A model generated the notes under the pieces. The model did no database searches, was not told the DNA's origin, and saw nothing but the letters and a program-made list of their open reading frames with translations. 64,000 nt of DNA from Azorhizobium oxalatiphilum (lineage in GTDB: Bacteria > Pseudomonadota > Alphaproteobacteria > Rhizobiales > Xanthobacteraceae): contig NZ_BMCT01000003.1 of assembly GCF_014635325.1 (NCBI RefSeq), forward strand, positions 186,001 through 250,000. Reading direction: 5' to 3'. Positions 47,336 to 57,982 of the stretch are shown one piece after another. Numbering within the stretch: the stretch's first letter is position 1; every line of letters starts with the position of its first letter. Position numbers and translations under genes: made by a program.

Positions 47336-48715
47336 ATGCAAGGCCCTGCACAGGACGGATCGGGCGCCCCGGAGCGGGCCGCCGGCGAGGAAGCAGCCAG
47401 CTATATCGGCCGCCACGGCGTGCCCGATGTGGTGGAGGTGCTGCTGCCCGACACATCGGGCGTGCTGCGCGGCAAATGGGTGCCGGGCACCGGCATGGCC
47501 AAGATCTGGCGCGACGGCGTGCCCATGCCGCGCTCGCTGTTCGGCCTCGACATCTGGGGCCGCGAGGTGAACGCCACCGGCATCCATATCGAGACCGGCG
47601 ACAAGGACGGCCTCTGTCGCCCCATTCCCGGCACGCTGAGGCCGGTGCCATGGTCGCCGCGCCCGGCCGCGCAGGTGCTGCTGACCATGCATCAGGACGA
47701 CGGCAGCCCCTGGATGCTGGATCCGCGTCATCAGCTCAAGCGGCAGGTCGCGCGTGCCGCCGCGCTCGGCTTCGTGCCCACGGTGGCTTTCGAACTCGAA
47801 TTCTATCTGCTGAAGCCGTGGGCGCCGGGCGAAGTGCCGGTGCCGATCTTCCCGCACACGGGGGAGGCGCGGCAGAACATGTATTCCATGTCCGACCTCG
47901 ATGCCTGCGCACCCGTGCTGCACGAGATGCGGGCGGCGGCGGAAGCGCAGGGCCTGCCCGCCGACACGGTGATCTCGGAAGCCGCTCCCGGCCAGTTCGA
48001 GATCAACCTCTACCATCGCCCCGATGCACTGGCGGCGGCCGACGAGGCCATCCTGCTGCGCCGCCTGATCGACGGCGTGGCCCGCAAGCACGGCATGCGC
48101 GCCACCTTCATGGCGAAACCCTTCACCGAGTTCGCCGGCAACGGCATGCATGTGCACATCAGCCTCGGCGATGGAGCCGGTGGCAACGCCTTCGCGCGGC
48201 CGGAGGGGGAGGGCGAGCGCCTGCTGCGCCATGCGGCCGGCGGGCTGCTGGCCACGATGAAGGACACGCTGCTCTTCTATGTGCCGAGCTATAACGGCTA
48301 CCGCCGCCTCGTGCCGGCGAGCTACGCGCCCACCGGCATCTCATGGGGCTTCGACAACCGCTCGGTGGCGGTGCGCGTGCCCAACGGCCCGCCCGCCGCG
48401 CGACGGCTGGAGCATCGCATCGCCGGAGCGGAGGCGCATCCGCATCTGGTAATGGCCGGCATCCTTGCCGGCATGCTGGAGGGCATCGAGCGCGCGATCG
48501 AGCCGCCGCCGCCGCTCACGGGGGATGCCTTCCAGGTGGAGACCGAGCGCCTGTCGCCCTTCATGGGGGAAGCGGTGGCGGGCTTCCTCGGCTCCGATTT
48601 CATCGTCCGTACCTTCGGGGAAGAATACCAGCGCATCTATGGGGTGATGAAGCGCGAGGAACTGGCCGCCTTCGAACGCGCCATCCTTCCTCTGGAATAC
48701 GACACCTATCTCTGA
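47336..48715 (+). CDS. Glutamine synthetase family protein (PuuA/gamma-glutamylamide synthetase-like)
   Basis: 459 residues with CCGGAG before the ATG. The glutamine synthetase core is clear: VPDVVEVLLPDTSGVLRGKW near the front, AFELEFYLLKPW with the metal-binding glutamates, SEAAPGQFEINLYHR, the ATP-binding glycine-histidine strand EFAGNGMHVHISL, and FYVPSYNGYRRLVPASYAPT with the active-site arginine region SVAVRVPNG. The front sequence and length fit the group including PuuA and other gamma-glutamyl-polyamine or ethanolamine synthetases rather than GlnA. No polyamine genes are nearby, so the substrate amine is open. Confidence 0.88.
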   Translation: MQGPAQDGSGAPERAAGEEAASYIGRHGVPDVVEVLLPDTSGVLRGKWVPGTGMAKIWRDGVPMPRSLFGLDIWGREVNATGIHIETGDKDGLCRPIPGTLRPVPWSPRPAAQVLLTMHQDDGSPWMLDPRHQLKRQVARAAALGFVPTVAFELEFYLLKPWAPGEVPVPIFPHTGEARQNMYSMSDLDACAPVLHEMRAAAEAQGLPADTVISEAAPGQFEINLYHRPDALAAADEAILLRRLIDGVARKHGMRATFMAKPFTEFAGNGMHVHISLGDGAGGNAFARPEGEGERLLRHAAGGLLATMKDTLLFYVPSYNGYRRLVPASYAPTGISWGFDNRSVAVRVPNGPPAARRLEHRIAGAEAHPHLVMAGILAGMLEGIERAIEPPPPLTGDAFQVETERLSPFMGEAVAGFLGSDFIVRTFGEEYQRIYGVMKREELAAFERAILPLEYDTYL

Positions 48716-49011
48716 ATAGGCCGATGGCCCCGCCGATCAAGGTCAAGAAGATCCGGCCGGCACCGGCCCGTCGCCATGGATAAGCTTGGCCGCAACATCA
48801 TGACGTGATTGCCCGGCCCGATCCCGTCATCTGTCGTTTTCATGGCCGGAGAGGCGCGAGCCAAACAGAGAGCGGCACTTCCGGATCCAGGTCGCCGGAT
48901 AACATTTGTTAGGTTTAAGAATAGTCAGCCCTGCGCAGGCTTCCTCTGTTGATCTCCCGCATCCGTACCTCCGTAGGGTGAGGTGCGTTGTGACATGATG
49001 CGGTGGGGCAC

Positions 49012-52000
49012 ATGGGTAAGAGCGTATGGGCTGCTGGCCAACGGCCGGCATGGATGATGGCGACGCGGCGGCGTGTTTTTGGGGTGCTGGCGGCAGGTGC
49101 CCTGCTGCATGCAGGGGTGGCGCAGGCCGAGCCGGTGACGTCCAAGAGCTGGAGCATGTATGACAGCTATACGCAGTCCTATTTTCTCGGCTTCAGCAGC
49201 GGAAATGCCCTCAGCGATGTGCTTCAGGGGAGCAGCCGGGCGCTGAACCTCGGCGTGAACCTGCGCGGCCATGCGCTCAACCCGACGGTGGACACCGGCT
49301 CCACCGGCATGGCCATCTCCGCCCATTATCTCGGCCTTGACCCGAACACCTTTACCACAGACTCGCCGGGCTGGGTCTTCTACGACAGCTCCGGCCTGCT
49401 GCTGACGGGCTATTTCATCAACGATACCATCACCTTCACCCTGGCGACCGATGCCCATGGCAATCCGGTGACGGTGACGTCCCAGGTGCCGGTACTGGTG
49501 GTGACAAAGGCCCAGTGTCTCGGCGGCGGCGGCAACAGCGGCAGCTGCCATCTGTCCGAGGCCACCACCACGCAGATGATCGGCATCGGCTTCGGCCGCA
49601 ACACCATGGGCTCCGGCGCGGTGGACGTGGATACGTCCAATACGGCGAACACGGCGGCCCTTCTGAAGGCCATGGCCGACACGCCGCAGTCCTACAATCC
49701 GCTGCTCAACATCGACGGCACCAGTTCATCCACCTATCGCAACGGCTATATCGTCACCCCCACGGGCATCCATCTGGGACTGACGGCAGCCAACACCTCC
49801 GCTGCCTACAGCTATGGGCAGCTGGTGCTCGGCCCGTCCCAGACCGGCACCACCTGGCAGATGGCGCAGGCGACCGTGACCGTGGGCAAGACCTCGGGCA
49901 CCGGCGCGCTGCTGATGGATACGGGCGTCTCGGACGGGTTCATCGGACTGCCCAAGGGCAGCACCATCGTCTCCAGCGACGGCACGGTGGTGACGCTGAG
50001 CATTGAGGGCGGCATCGCCACCTACAGCTTCACGCTCGGTGACACGTCCAATCCCCAGGCTCCGACCAAGGTGGACATCTATCACCAGCCGGACAGCAGC
50101 TCGTTCGTGAATTCGAGCGTGCACACCTATGCCGGATACAACGTGCTCTATGATGCGGACGGGGGCTTTGTCGGCCTTTCGCTCAATAGCTATGCTGGCG
50201 CTTCCACGCAGATCACGCCGATGATCGCGGCGCGCGGAACGCTGGCGCTGACGGCCGATTTCTCCACCGACCTGCCGGTTCTGCTGATGGCGGACAGCAC
50301 CATCTCCACCAGCTCCAATGCGGTGTTCAATGGTGATTTCACCGGCTCGGGCAGCCTCACGCTGCAGGGCGGGACCATCTACCTCGCCGGCACGCTGAGC
50401 CATTCCGGCGGCACGGTGGCGGCACAGGGCATCACCGTGCTCACGGGCACGCTGATCGGCTCGCTGAGCGTCTCGCAGGGCGCTACCTTCGTCGACGCCA
50501 ATGGCGGCTACAACGTCGCCGCTGGCCAGACGCTCAGCAATGCCGGCACCTTCGCCGCGCCCTCCGGCGTGACGCTGACCAATGCCGGCATCACTGTGAA
50601 CACCGGCACCGTGGCCGCTGACTTCCTGAACACCGGCGTCACGCTGAATAGCGGCACGTTCTCTGCCAACGTCACCAACAGCGGCACCTTCACCAATAAC
50701 GGCACCATTTCCGGCACGTTCGAGAACACCGGCACGCTGAACGGCAACGGCACTTTCGGCTCCATGCTGGTGCGCTCCGGCGCGGTGGTGGCGCCGGGCA
50801 ATTCCATCGGTGTGCACACGCTCACCGGCAACGCCACCTTCGAGCCGGGCTCCGTGCTTCTCGCCGAGCTGGGCGCGCCGGGCACTTCGGACCAGCTCAT
50901 CGTGGGCGGCACGCTCACCGCCGCCGGCGCCACGCTGATACCTGTGCCCTACACCGGCTTCGTGCCGCTGCTGGGCGCCACCTATCAGGTGATCACTGCC
51001 GGCAGCATCGCCTCCAACTTCACCGTCTCCAGCCCCTATTTCGGCGCGCTGGGCACGCTCTATCCCTATCTGGCGCCGACGCTGGACAATACCGGCCTGC
51101 TGACGCTCTCGCGCAGCGGCGTGTCCTATGCGGCGCTGGCACCCGCTCCCAATGCCGTGGCGGTCGGCCGCGGCGCGGACAGCCTGCCGCTGACCTCGCC
51201 GCTCGCTCGCAGCATGGCGGTTATGAATGCCTATGAGGCGCCCGCCGCGCTCATGAGCCTGTCCGGCGAGATCCACGCCACCGCCCAGAGCACGCTGCAG
51301 GTGCAGTCGGCCTATGTGCGCGGCGCGGTGATCGGCCGGCTTGATCAGGCGCTCAGCGGTGCGCCGGGCACGGCGGAAACGCACGTTCTGGACGCGAAGG
51401 GCACCACTTTGTGGGCGCAGGCCTATGGCGGCTGGGGCGAGACCCGCGGCACCTTCAATGCCGAGACGTCGCCGCGTTCCATCGGCGGCTTCCTCATCGG
51501 CCTCGATGGCGATGTGTCCGGCTGGCGGGTGGGTCTGGCCGGTGGCTTCGGCCAATCGGACTTCTCGGTCGATGGCGTGCCGGGTTCGGGCGGCAGCGAC
51601 AATTACGATGTGGCGCTCTATGCCGCCCGCCGCTTCGCGGCCGACGCCAACGGCGCCTTCAACCTGCGCCTCGGCGCGGCCTATGGCTGGCATGACCTGT
51701 CCGTCTCGCGCTCGGTGACGGTGCCGGGGCAGCAGGCGCTCTACACGTCGGGCTATTCGGCCGGCACCGCGCAGGTGTTCGGCGAGCTGGGCTATGCCTT
51801 CGCGCTGGCGAATGTGGGTGTGCCGCTGACGCTGGAGCCGTTCGCGGGCCTTGCGTGGTCCTCGCTCTCCACCGACGGTTTTTCCGAGACGGCGGGCACG
51901 GCGACGCTGATCGCCCAGAGCGCGAGCTTCGATACGCTGTATTCGACGCTCGGCGTGAAGGCGCAGACGGTGATCGGGGCGGGCACGGCGCTGCCGTTCA

Positions 52001-52251
52001 CGGTGTCCGGCACCATCGGCTGGCAGCATGCCTATGGCGACGTGACGCCGTCCACCACCTTTGCCTTCGCCGCCGGCTCGGTGCCGTTCACGGTGACGGG
52101 CGCGCCGCTCGCCACTGACGCGCTGCTGCTCGGGGCCGGGCTCGGGGCGAAGCTTTCGGATACGGTGGATGTGAGCGTTGCCTATAGCGGCCAGCTCGCC
52201 TCCGGCTTCACCGAAAGCGCGGTGAAGGGCAGCTTCAACTGGCGCTTCTGA
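49012..52251 (+). CDS. Autotransporter with pepsin-like (two-DTG) aspartic protease passenger
   Basis: 1079 residues from ATG 49012 (GGTGGGG upstream). A signal sequence (VFGVLAAGALLHAGVAQA) precedes the passenger. Pepsin-like features: first DTG at Asp94 in PTVDTGSTGMAISAHYLG, a GIGFG-like turn (MIGIGFGRNTMG), a repeat of the flap-like region, GQLVLGPSQTG, second DTG at Asp303 in ALLMDTGVSDGFIGLP, and a late YNVLYDADGGFVGLSL. The two aspartates are about 209 residues apart, near the 183 of pepsin. Residues about 400-630 are beta-helix passenger repeats (TNAGTFAAPSGVTLTNAG; VTNSGTFTNNGTISGTFENT). The last 280 residues are an autotransporter barrel ending SFNWRF. Confidence 0.8.
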   Translation: MGKSVWAAGQRPAWMMATRRRVFGVLAAGALLHAGVAQAEPVTSKSWSMYDSYTQSYFLGFSSGNALSDVLQGSSRALNLGVNLRGHALNPTVDTGSTGMAISAHYLGLDPNTFTTDSPGWVFYDSSGLLLTGYFINDTITFTLATDAHGNPVTVTSQVPVLVVTKAQCLGGGGNSGSCHLSEATTTQMIGIGFGRNTMGSGAVDVDTSNTANTAALLKAMADTPQSYNPLLNIDGTSSSTYRNGYIVTPTGIHLGLTAANTSAAYSYGQLVLGPSQTGTTWQMAQATVTVGKTSGTGALLMDTGVSDGFIGLPKGSTIVSSDGTVVTLSIEGGIATYSFTLGDTSNPQAPTKVDIYHQPDSSSFVNSSVHTYAGYNVLYDADGGFVGLSLNSYAGASTQITPMIAARGTLALTADFSTDLPVLLMADSTISTSSNAVFNGDFTGSGSLTLQGGTIYLAGTLSHSGGTVAAQGITVLTGTLIGSLSVSQGATFVDANGGYNVAAGQTLSNAGTFAAPSGVTLTNAGITVNTGTVAADFLNTGVTLNSGTFSANVTNSGTFTNNGTISGTFENTGTLNGNGTFGSMLVRSGAVVAPGNSIGVHTLTGNATFEPGSVLLAELGAPGTSDQLIVGGTLTAAGATLIPVPYTGFVPLLGATYQVITAGSIASNFTVSSPYFGALGTLYPYLAPTLDNTGLLTLSRSGVSYAALAPAPNAVAVGRGADSLPLTSPLARSMAVMNAYEAPAALMSLSGEIHATAQSTLQVQSAYVRGAVIGRLDQALSGAPGTAETHVLDAKGTTLWAQAYGGWGETRGTFNAETSPRSIGGFLIGLDGDVSGWRVGLAGGFGQSDFSVDGVPGSGGSDNYDVALYAARRFAADANGAFNLRLGAAYGWHDLSVSRSVTVPGQQALYTSGYSAGTAQVFGELGYAFALANVGVPLTLEPFAGLAWSSLSTDGFSETAGTATLIAQSASFDTLYSTLGVKAQTVIGAGTALPFTVSGTIGWQHAYGDVTPSTTFAFAAGSVPFTVTGAPLATDALLLGAGLGAKLSDTVDVSVAYSGQLASGFTESAVKGSFNWRF

Positions 52252-52281
52252 GGGGCGGGAGAAACAGCACCGTCGCGCCTT

Positions 52282-52467
52282 TGCCCCCTCCCTAACCCTC
52301 CCCCGCAAGCGGGAGAGGGGACCTGTGGCGCTCGCCGCGAGCGGTCACTTCGGGAGTGAAGCGGAAAAGCCCTCTCCCGCCCGAAACCGGCAGACGCCGG
52401 TTTCGGCAACGAGATGCCGAAGTCGGAAACATCCGACTTCGGCGCGGGGGAGGGCTGGGAGGGGGCA
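52282..52467. repeat. Nested inverted-repeat element (about 186 bp)
   Basis: An outer near-perfect inverted pair joins 52282-52306 (begins TGCCCCCTCCCTAACCCT) and 52444-52467 (its near reverse complement). Inside are further hairpins: CCGAAACCGG with CCGGTTTCGG (52381-52406 region) and GCCGAAGTCGGA with TCCGACTTCGGC (52416-52443). It lies between two convergent genes (autotransporter and peptide-binding protein). It resembles the palindromic intergenic elements found in many alphaproteobacterial genomes. It may also end both transcripts. Confidence 0.75.
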
Positions 52468-52524
52468 CGGCGGGCGATATCCGCCGGGCCCGCCGCTCCC
52501 GTTAGCCGCCAGTTAAGCGGCAGT

Positions 52525-54162
52525 TCAGCCCTTGGTGAACTGCCGGTAATCCGGCTCGCGGTGGAACCAGAATTCGTAACCATTGACCGCCTTCTGCATG
52601 GCCACGTCATGCATGGGCTGGTTCAGCGGCACGATGGGCACGTCGCTCATGCACAGAGCGATGAAGGCCTTCACCGCCTCGGCATATTCGGCCTTGTCGG
52701 TGGCGAAGCGCGCCTTGTCGATCAGCTTGTCCATCTCCGGGCTCTTGTAGGCGGAGATGTTGAAGATCGAATTGTTGCCGTGCAGGTTCCAGTAGAAATA
52801 ATACTCCGGATAATCCAGCCAGCCGCTGAACCGATTGAGCGCCATGGGCAGCTCCTTCTTGTTCAGTGTGGTGCGCCAGTTGGCGCCGGGGATCTTCTCC
52901 ACGCTCGCCTTGATGCCGATCTTGGCCAGATTCTCCTGAATGAGCAGCGCGGTGGGCTCGCCCACGGTGGCGGTGCCCACGTCGATGGAGAGGGTCGTCT
53001 CCAGCCCGTTCGGGAAGCCGGCCTCCGCCATCAGCGCCTTGGCCTTCTCAAGGTTGGTCGCATAGGGGAAGGGCTGCGGCCACACCGGCTCGGACGGCGT
53101 CGCGCTTGCTGCCCCATACATGGGCTTGGCGCGCCCGAAGAAGGCGTTGTCCTGAATCTGCTGGTAGGGCAGGGCGTAAGCCACGGCCTGCCGCAGCTTC
53201 ACATTGTCGAACGGCGGCTTCGACGTGTTCAGCGCGATGTACCAGAGGCAGTTGGGGATCGGCACGCCGACCACCTTCACCTTGGCCTCCTTGATGAGCT
53301 GCTCGAAATCCTTGGGCGGGAAGCCGGCGGAGAGGTCGGCGTCGCCACGCTCCAGCATGGCGCGGCGGGTGCCGGCGGAAGGCACGTCGCGGATGATGAT
53401 GCGGCGGATGGACGGCAGCTTGCCGTTCTTCCAGCCATCGAAGCGGGTGAGGATGGTCTCCGTGCCCGGCTTCCAGCTCTCCACCTTGTAGGCGCCGCCG
53501 CCAGCGGTGTTGGCCTTCAGCCAGGCCATTGCCCAAGGATCGTCCGCCGTGGCGTTTTTCTGGGCCAGGGTGGAGTTGATGATGAAGGGCACCACCACGG
53601 CCACGTTGAACAGCAGCAGCTTGTCCTTGCGCAGATAGTCGATGCGGAAGGTGTGGTCGTCCACGACCACGAACTGCTCCTTCTTCTCCAGCGAGCCGGC
53701 GGACATCTGGAAGGTGGGGAAGCCGCCCACGCTCACCGCGCGGTCGAAGGACCATTTCACGTCCTTGGCCGTCACCGGCGTGCCGTCGTGGAAGGTGGCG
53801 TCCTTGCGCAGATGGAAGGTGCAGGACATGCCGTCCGCCGCCTCTTCCCACTTCTCCGCCAGCTCCGGCGTCAGGGTGGCACGGTCATAGGAGAGCGTGC
53901 CGTCGGGCAGCTTCACCTCGCCATAGGAGAGCAGGCGGTCATAGGTGTTCCACGACAGGCCGTTCACGGTCTGGTTGGAGCCGACGCCATGCATGTCGAG
54001 GCTGTTCGGCCCCAGCTCCTGCACCACCAGCAGGGTTTCGTTGCGGTTCTGCGCCATTGCCTGCCCGCCGCCGAGCAGCATGGCGAGGCCGAGCGTGCCC
54101 GTGCCCTTCATCAGGGTGCGGCGGTTCATCGAAAGGCAATCCGGCTTGTCCGCCAGCGACAT
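52525..54162 (-). CDS. ABC transporter substrate-binding protein, family 5 (dipeptide/oligopeptide type)
   Basis: 545 residues from ATG 54162 with GGGGAG upstream. A twin-arginine motif NRRTLMKG and a hydrophobic run then QAMAQ suggest Tat export to the periplasm. The SBP_bac_5 pattern follows: WEEAADGMSCTFHLRKDATF, HDGTPVTAKDVKWSFDRAVS, APPDD-type aromatic region YPEYYFYWNLHGN, and KPPFDNVKLRQAVAYALPYQ. Members bind peptides, nickel complexes or sugars for ABC uptake. No permease or ATPase gene is adjacent, so it is an orphan binding protein; its partner permease must be elsewhere. Confidence 0.88.
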   Translation of the reverse strand: MSLADKPDCLSMNRRTLMKGTGTLGLAMLLGGGQAMAQNRNETLLVVQELGPNSLDMHGVGSNQTVNGLSWNTYDRLLSYGEVKLPDGTLSYDRATLTPELAEKWEEAADGMSCTFHLRKDATFHDGTPVTAKDVKWSFDRAVSVGGFPTFQMSAGSLEKKEQFVVVDDHTFRIDYLRKDKLLLFNVAVVVPFIINSTLAQKNATADDPWAMAWLKANTAGGGAYKVESWKPGTETILTRFDGWKNGKLPSIRRIIIRDVPSAGTRRAMLERGDADLSAGFPPKDFEQLIKEAKVKVVGVPIPNCLWYIALNTSKPPFDNVKLRQAVAYALPYQQIQDNAFFGRAKPMYGAASATPSEPVWPQPFPYATNLEKAKALMAEAGFPNGLETTLSIDVGTATVGEPTALLIQENLAKIGIKASVEKIPGANWRTTLNKKELPMALNRFSGWLDYPEYYFYWNLHGNNSIFNISAYKSPEMDKLIDKARFATDKAEYAEAVKAFIALCMSDVPIVPLNQPMHDVAMQKAVNGYEFWFHREPDYRQFTKG

Positions 54163-54381
54163 GGCTCTTCTCCCCACTCCGCCCATCCGCTGCGGATGGC
54201 GCGCGGGGAGCCCCAAGCAAGTCCCATGCCTTGCGGTGCGTCCCCATGGCGGGCGAGGTGCGGCGATCCTGCAGCCGGGAATTGATGCGGATCAAAGCCG
54301 GCTCACGGCATGAGCCTAGCCTCGGCCACGCCTTGCGGCAGGCGACAAGCCGGCTGGGGGCATCCCGGGGAGGGGACAGGA

Positions 54382-54486
54382 ATGACAACAGAGGCTGCCA
54401 TGTTCATCACCGCCGCTCTGGCGGTGTTCGTGTGCTTTGCTGCCGCGCTGGCCTGGGGCGACGTCCATACCCGAAAGCCGCGATGA
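54382..54486 (+). CDS. Small (34 aa) membrane protein
   Basis: ATG at 54382 has the site GGGGAGGGGACAGGA directly before it. The frame codes for 34 residues: a short polar start (TTEAA), one hydrophobic helix (FITAALAVFVCFAAALAW) and a charged tail (GDVHTRKPR), then TGA. This fits a single-pass small membrane protein with the tail in the cytoplasm. It is too short to match a family by eye. It lies between the divergent binding-protein gene and the PD-(D/E)XK gene; a hairpin terminator lies about 210 bases downstream. Expression is inferred from the ribosome site. Confidence 0.6.
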   Translation: MTTEAAMFITAALAVFVCFAAALAWGDVHTRKPR

Positions 54487-54698
54487 CGTTTCCATCCGGA
54501 TCGCCGTCCGGTCCCCCGTGCGGGGCGGGGTCGCATGACCCCGGAGGTGGTGATCCCGAAAGCGCCGGTGGGGCCGCTTGCATGCCGGCTCCCATGCGCT
54601 GCCGCTCCATCCCGGGGCGCAGATCGCAGCCGAGGCCCGCATTTGGCTTGGGCGGGTGCGCGATCTGAACCCGCCGCTCCCGATGGTAGAGGCTGAAA

Positions 54699-54733
54699 AG
54701 GAAAGGCCCGGCGCTTGGCGCCGGGCCTTTCCT
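54699..54733 (+). terminator. Perfect 16-bp hairpin upstream of the PD-(D/E)XK gene
   Basis: Bases 54699-54714 and 54718-54733 are exact reverse complements (arm AGGAAAGGCCCGGCGC) with loop TTG, followed by GTTTCTGG. A terminator for the small membrane peptide transcript is the simplest reading; the T-run is short. Confidence 0.7.
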
Positions 54734-54847
54734 GTTTCTGGAGCTCTAGGTGGGGGAATTGCCGAGGTTGCAAATCATGACGCGGAGCGTGGCGAATCGC
54801 GCACACTGTTGCAGATATGCGCTGGGAAACGGCTGGAGATTGAATTC

Positions 54848-55737
54848 ATGGCTCCCTTCAAAATGCAGGAGCGGGATGTAGATCTTTTCATTCTCGAAGA
54901 GTTGCACGCCGACAGTGGGTTTGCGGACTGGTTGGCCGCTCGGATCGGAATTGAAGGGGCGACTTTCTCCGACGCGGCTCATTCCGTGTCCGCAAAGGCA
55001 AACGCAAAGTGGGGTGAGACCGACGTTCTTGCCTATTTCGATAAGGCCGGAGCGCGGATTGCGGTGCTGATCGAAGACAAGATCAGCGCACGTTTTGCCG
55101 ATGCTCAGTGTGACAGGTATCACGAGCGAGCGAATGAGCTTCTGGGTGAGGGATTGGCTGTGGAATACAAGCTTGTCCTGATCGCACCTGATACATACCT
55201 CTCAAGTGTTCCCAAGAGCGATACTTGGCATTGCCAGCTTGCGATTGATGACATTGCCTCATGGTTCGCGCAGAAAAATGGATCTCACGCCAACTGGCGT
55301 GCATCCGCTCTTCAGTCATGCTTGGAGAATGTGAGTAAAATAATGTCTGCGCCCAAGATAGAGGTTAAGAATTTCTCCGAAGAATTTTCAAACTTCCTAA
55401 GGAGTAATGCCCCTGAATTTAGTCATGATCCAACGGGAGATGCCTATGGCCTGTCTGTTAAATGGGTAAATAGGCCGACTGGCTTCTCAATATTTTGGAA
55501 GGTGAGTCAGGATCTGGTCGATCTTGAGATGATGGGAGATCATCGTAGCCGGATAGGGACCCTTAAAGACAAAGTGGGGCTGGTCGATCGTTCAAAGGCG
55601 AGCACGGGGATGCTCGGCATCCCCGTGAAAACGGCCTCGTGGGGGCAACCGCTCTCCGAGCAATTGGACGTGGTGAACGAAGTCGTTGCCGCTTGCCAAC
55701 GACTTCGCTTGGTTGCCCTGGAACTTGCTGCGATGCC

Positions 55738-55741
<4 letters not shown>
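54848..55741 (+). CDS. PD-(D/E)XK nuclease-like protein
   Basis: 297 residues from ATG 54848 (GGAG 10 bases upstream). The front holds a PD-(D/E)XK-type core: [20 protein letters not shown] then [20 protein letters not shown], giving the E-T-D strand and the I-E-D-K strand with Asp in TDV, Glu and Lys in IEDK, followed by a helix with arginine-aspartate. The last 120 residues are a separate domain rich in beta-strands ([20 protein letters not shown]). Lower GC in the second half of the gene suggests a foreign origin. It is convergent with rpoD, the two stops overlapping by 2 bases. A role in defence or DNA repair is possible but unproven. Confidence 0.7.
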
Positions 55742-57735
<1,994 letters not shown>

Positions 57736-57982
57736 GGACATCTCCTGCACATCGCCGCCCTGCGGCGAATAAGGCGGGGTGCCTGCCGGCACATCCCCCC
57801 TGTTCCCAACTCTAACGCGGGCCACCCTAGAGCGATCCCGTTAAACCAGCCTGAAGGCGGCTCCAAGCCCAAAACGGCAGCAAGGGCCGAGCCAACGCCT
57901 CAAAAAACGCAGGTCAGCCAGAACTCAGAGCCGGATCGCCCCAGATGGAAACCACCTGATGCGTGAATCCGCCTTCCGAAAC

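Noticed and set aside
48724-48783. 19-codon frame just after the glutamine-synthetase-like gene (MAPPIKVKK...)
   Set aside because: No ribosome site; too short and basic to distinguish from chance.
49726-52308. Long open frame on the minus strand opposite the second autotransporter
   Set aside because: It is a shadow of the GC-rich coding strand; its translation is rich in Gly, Arg and His with no domain, while the plus-strand product is a clear autotransporter.
52282-52467. Possible CRISPR repeats in the palindromic region
   Set aside because: The repeats are inverted, not direct, and there are no unique spacers of equal length.
54630-54700. tRNA-like sequence near 54650 (ACCCGCC and GCGCGATCTGAACCC)
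   Set aside because: Only a T-arm-like fragment; no acceptor or anticodon stem could be built.
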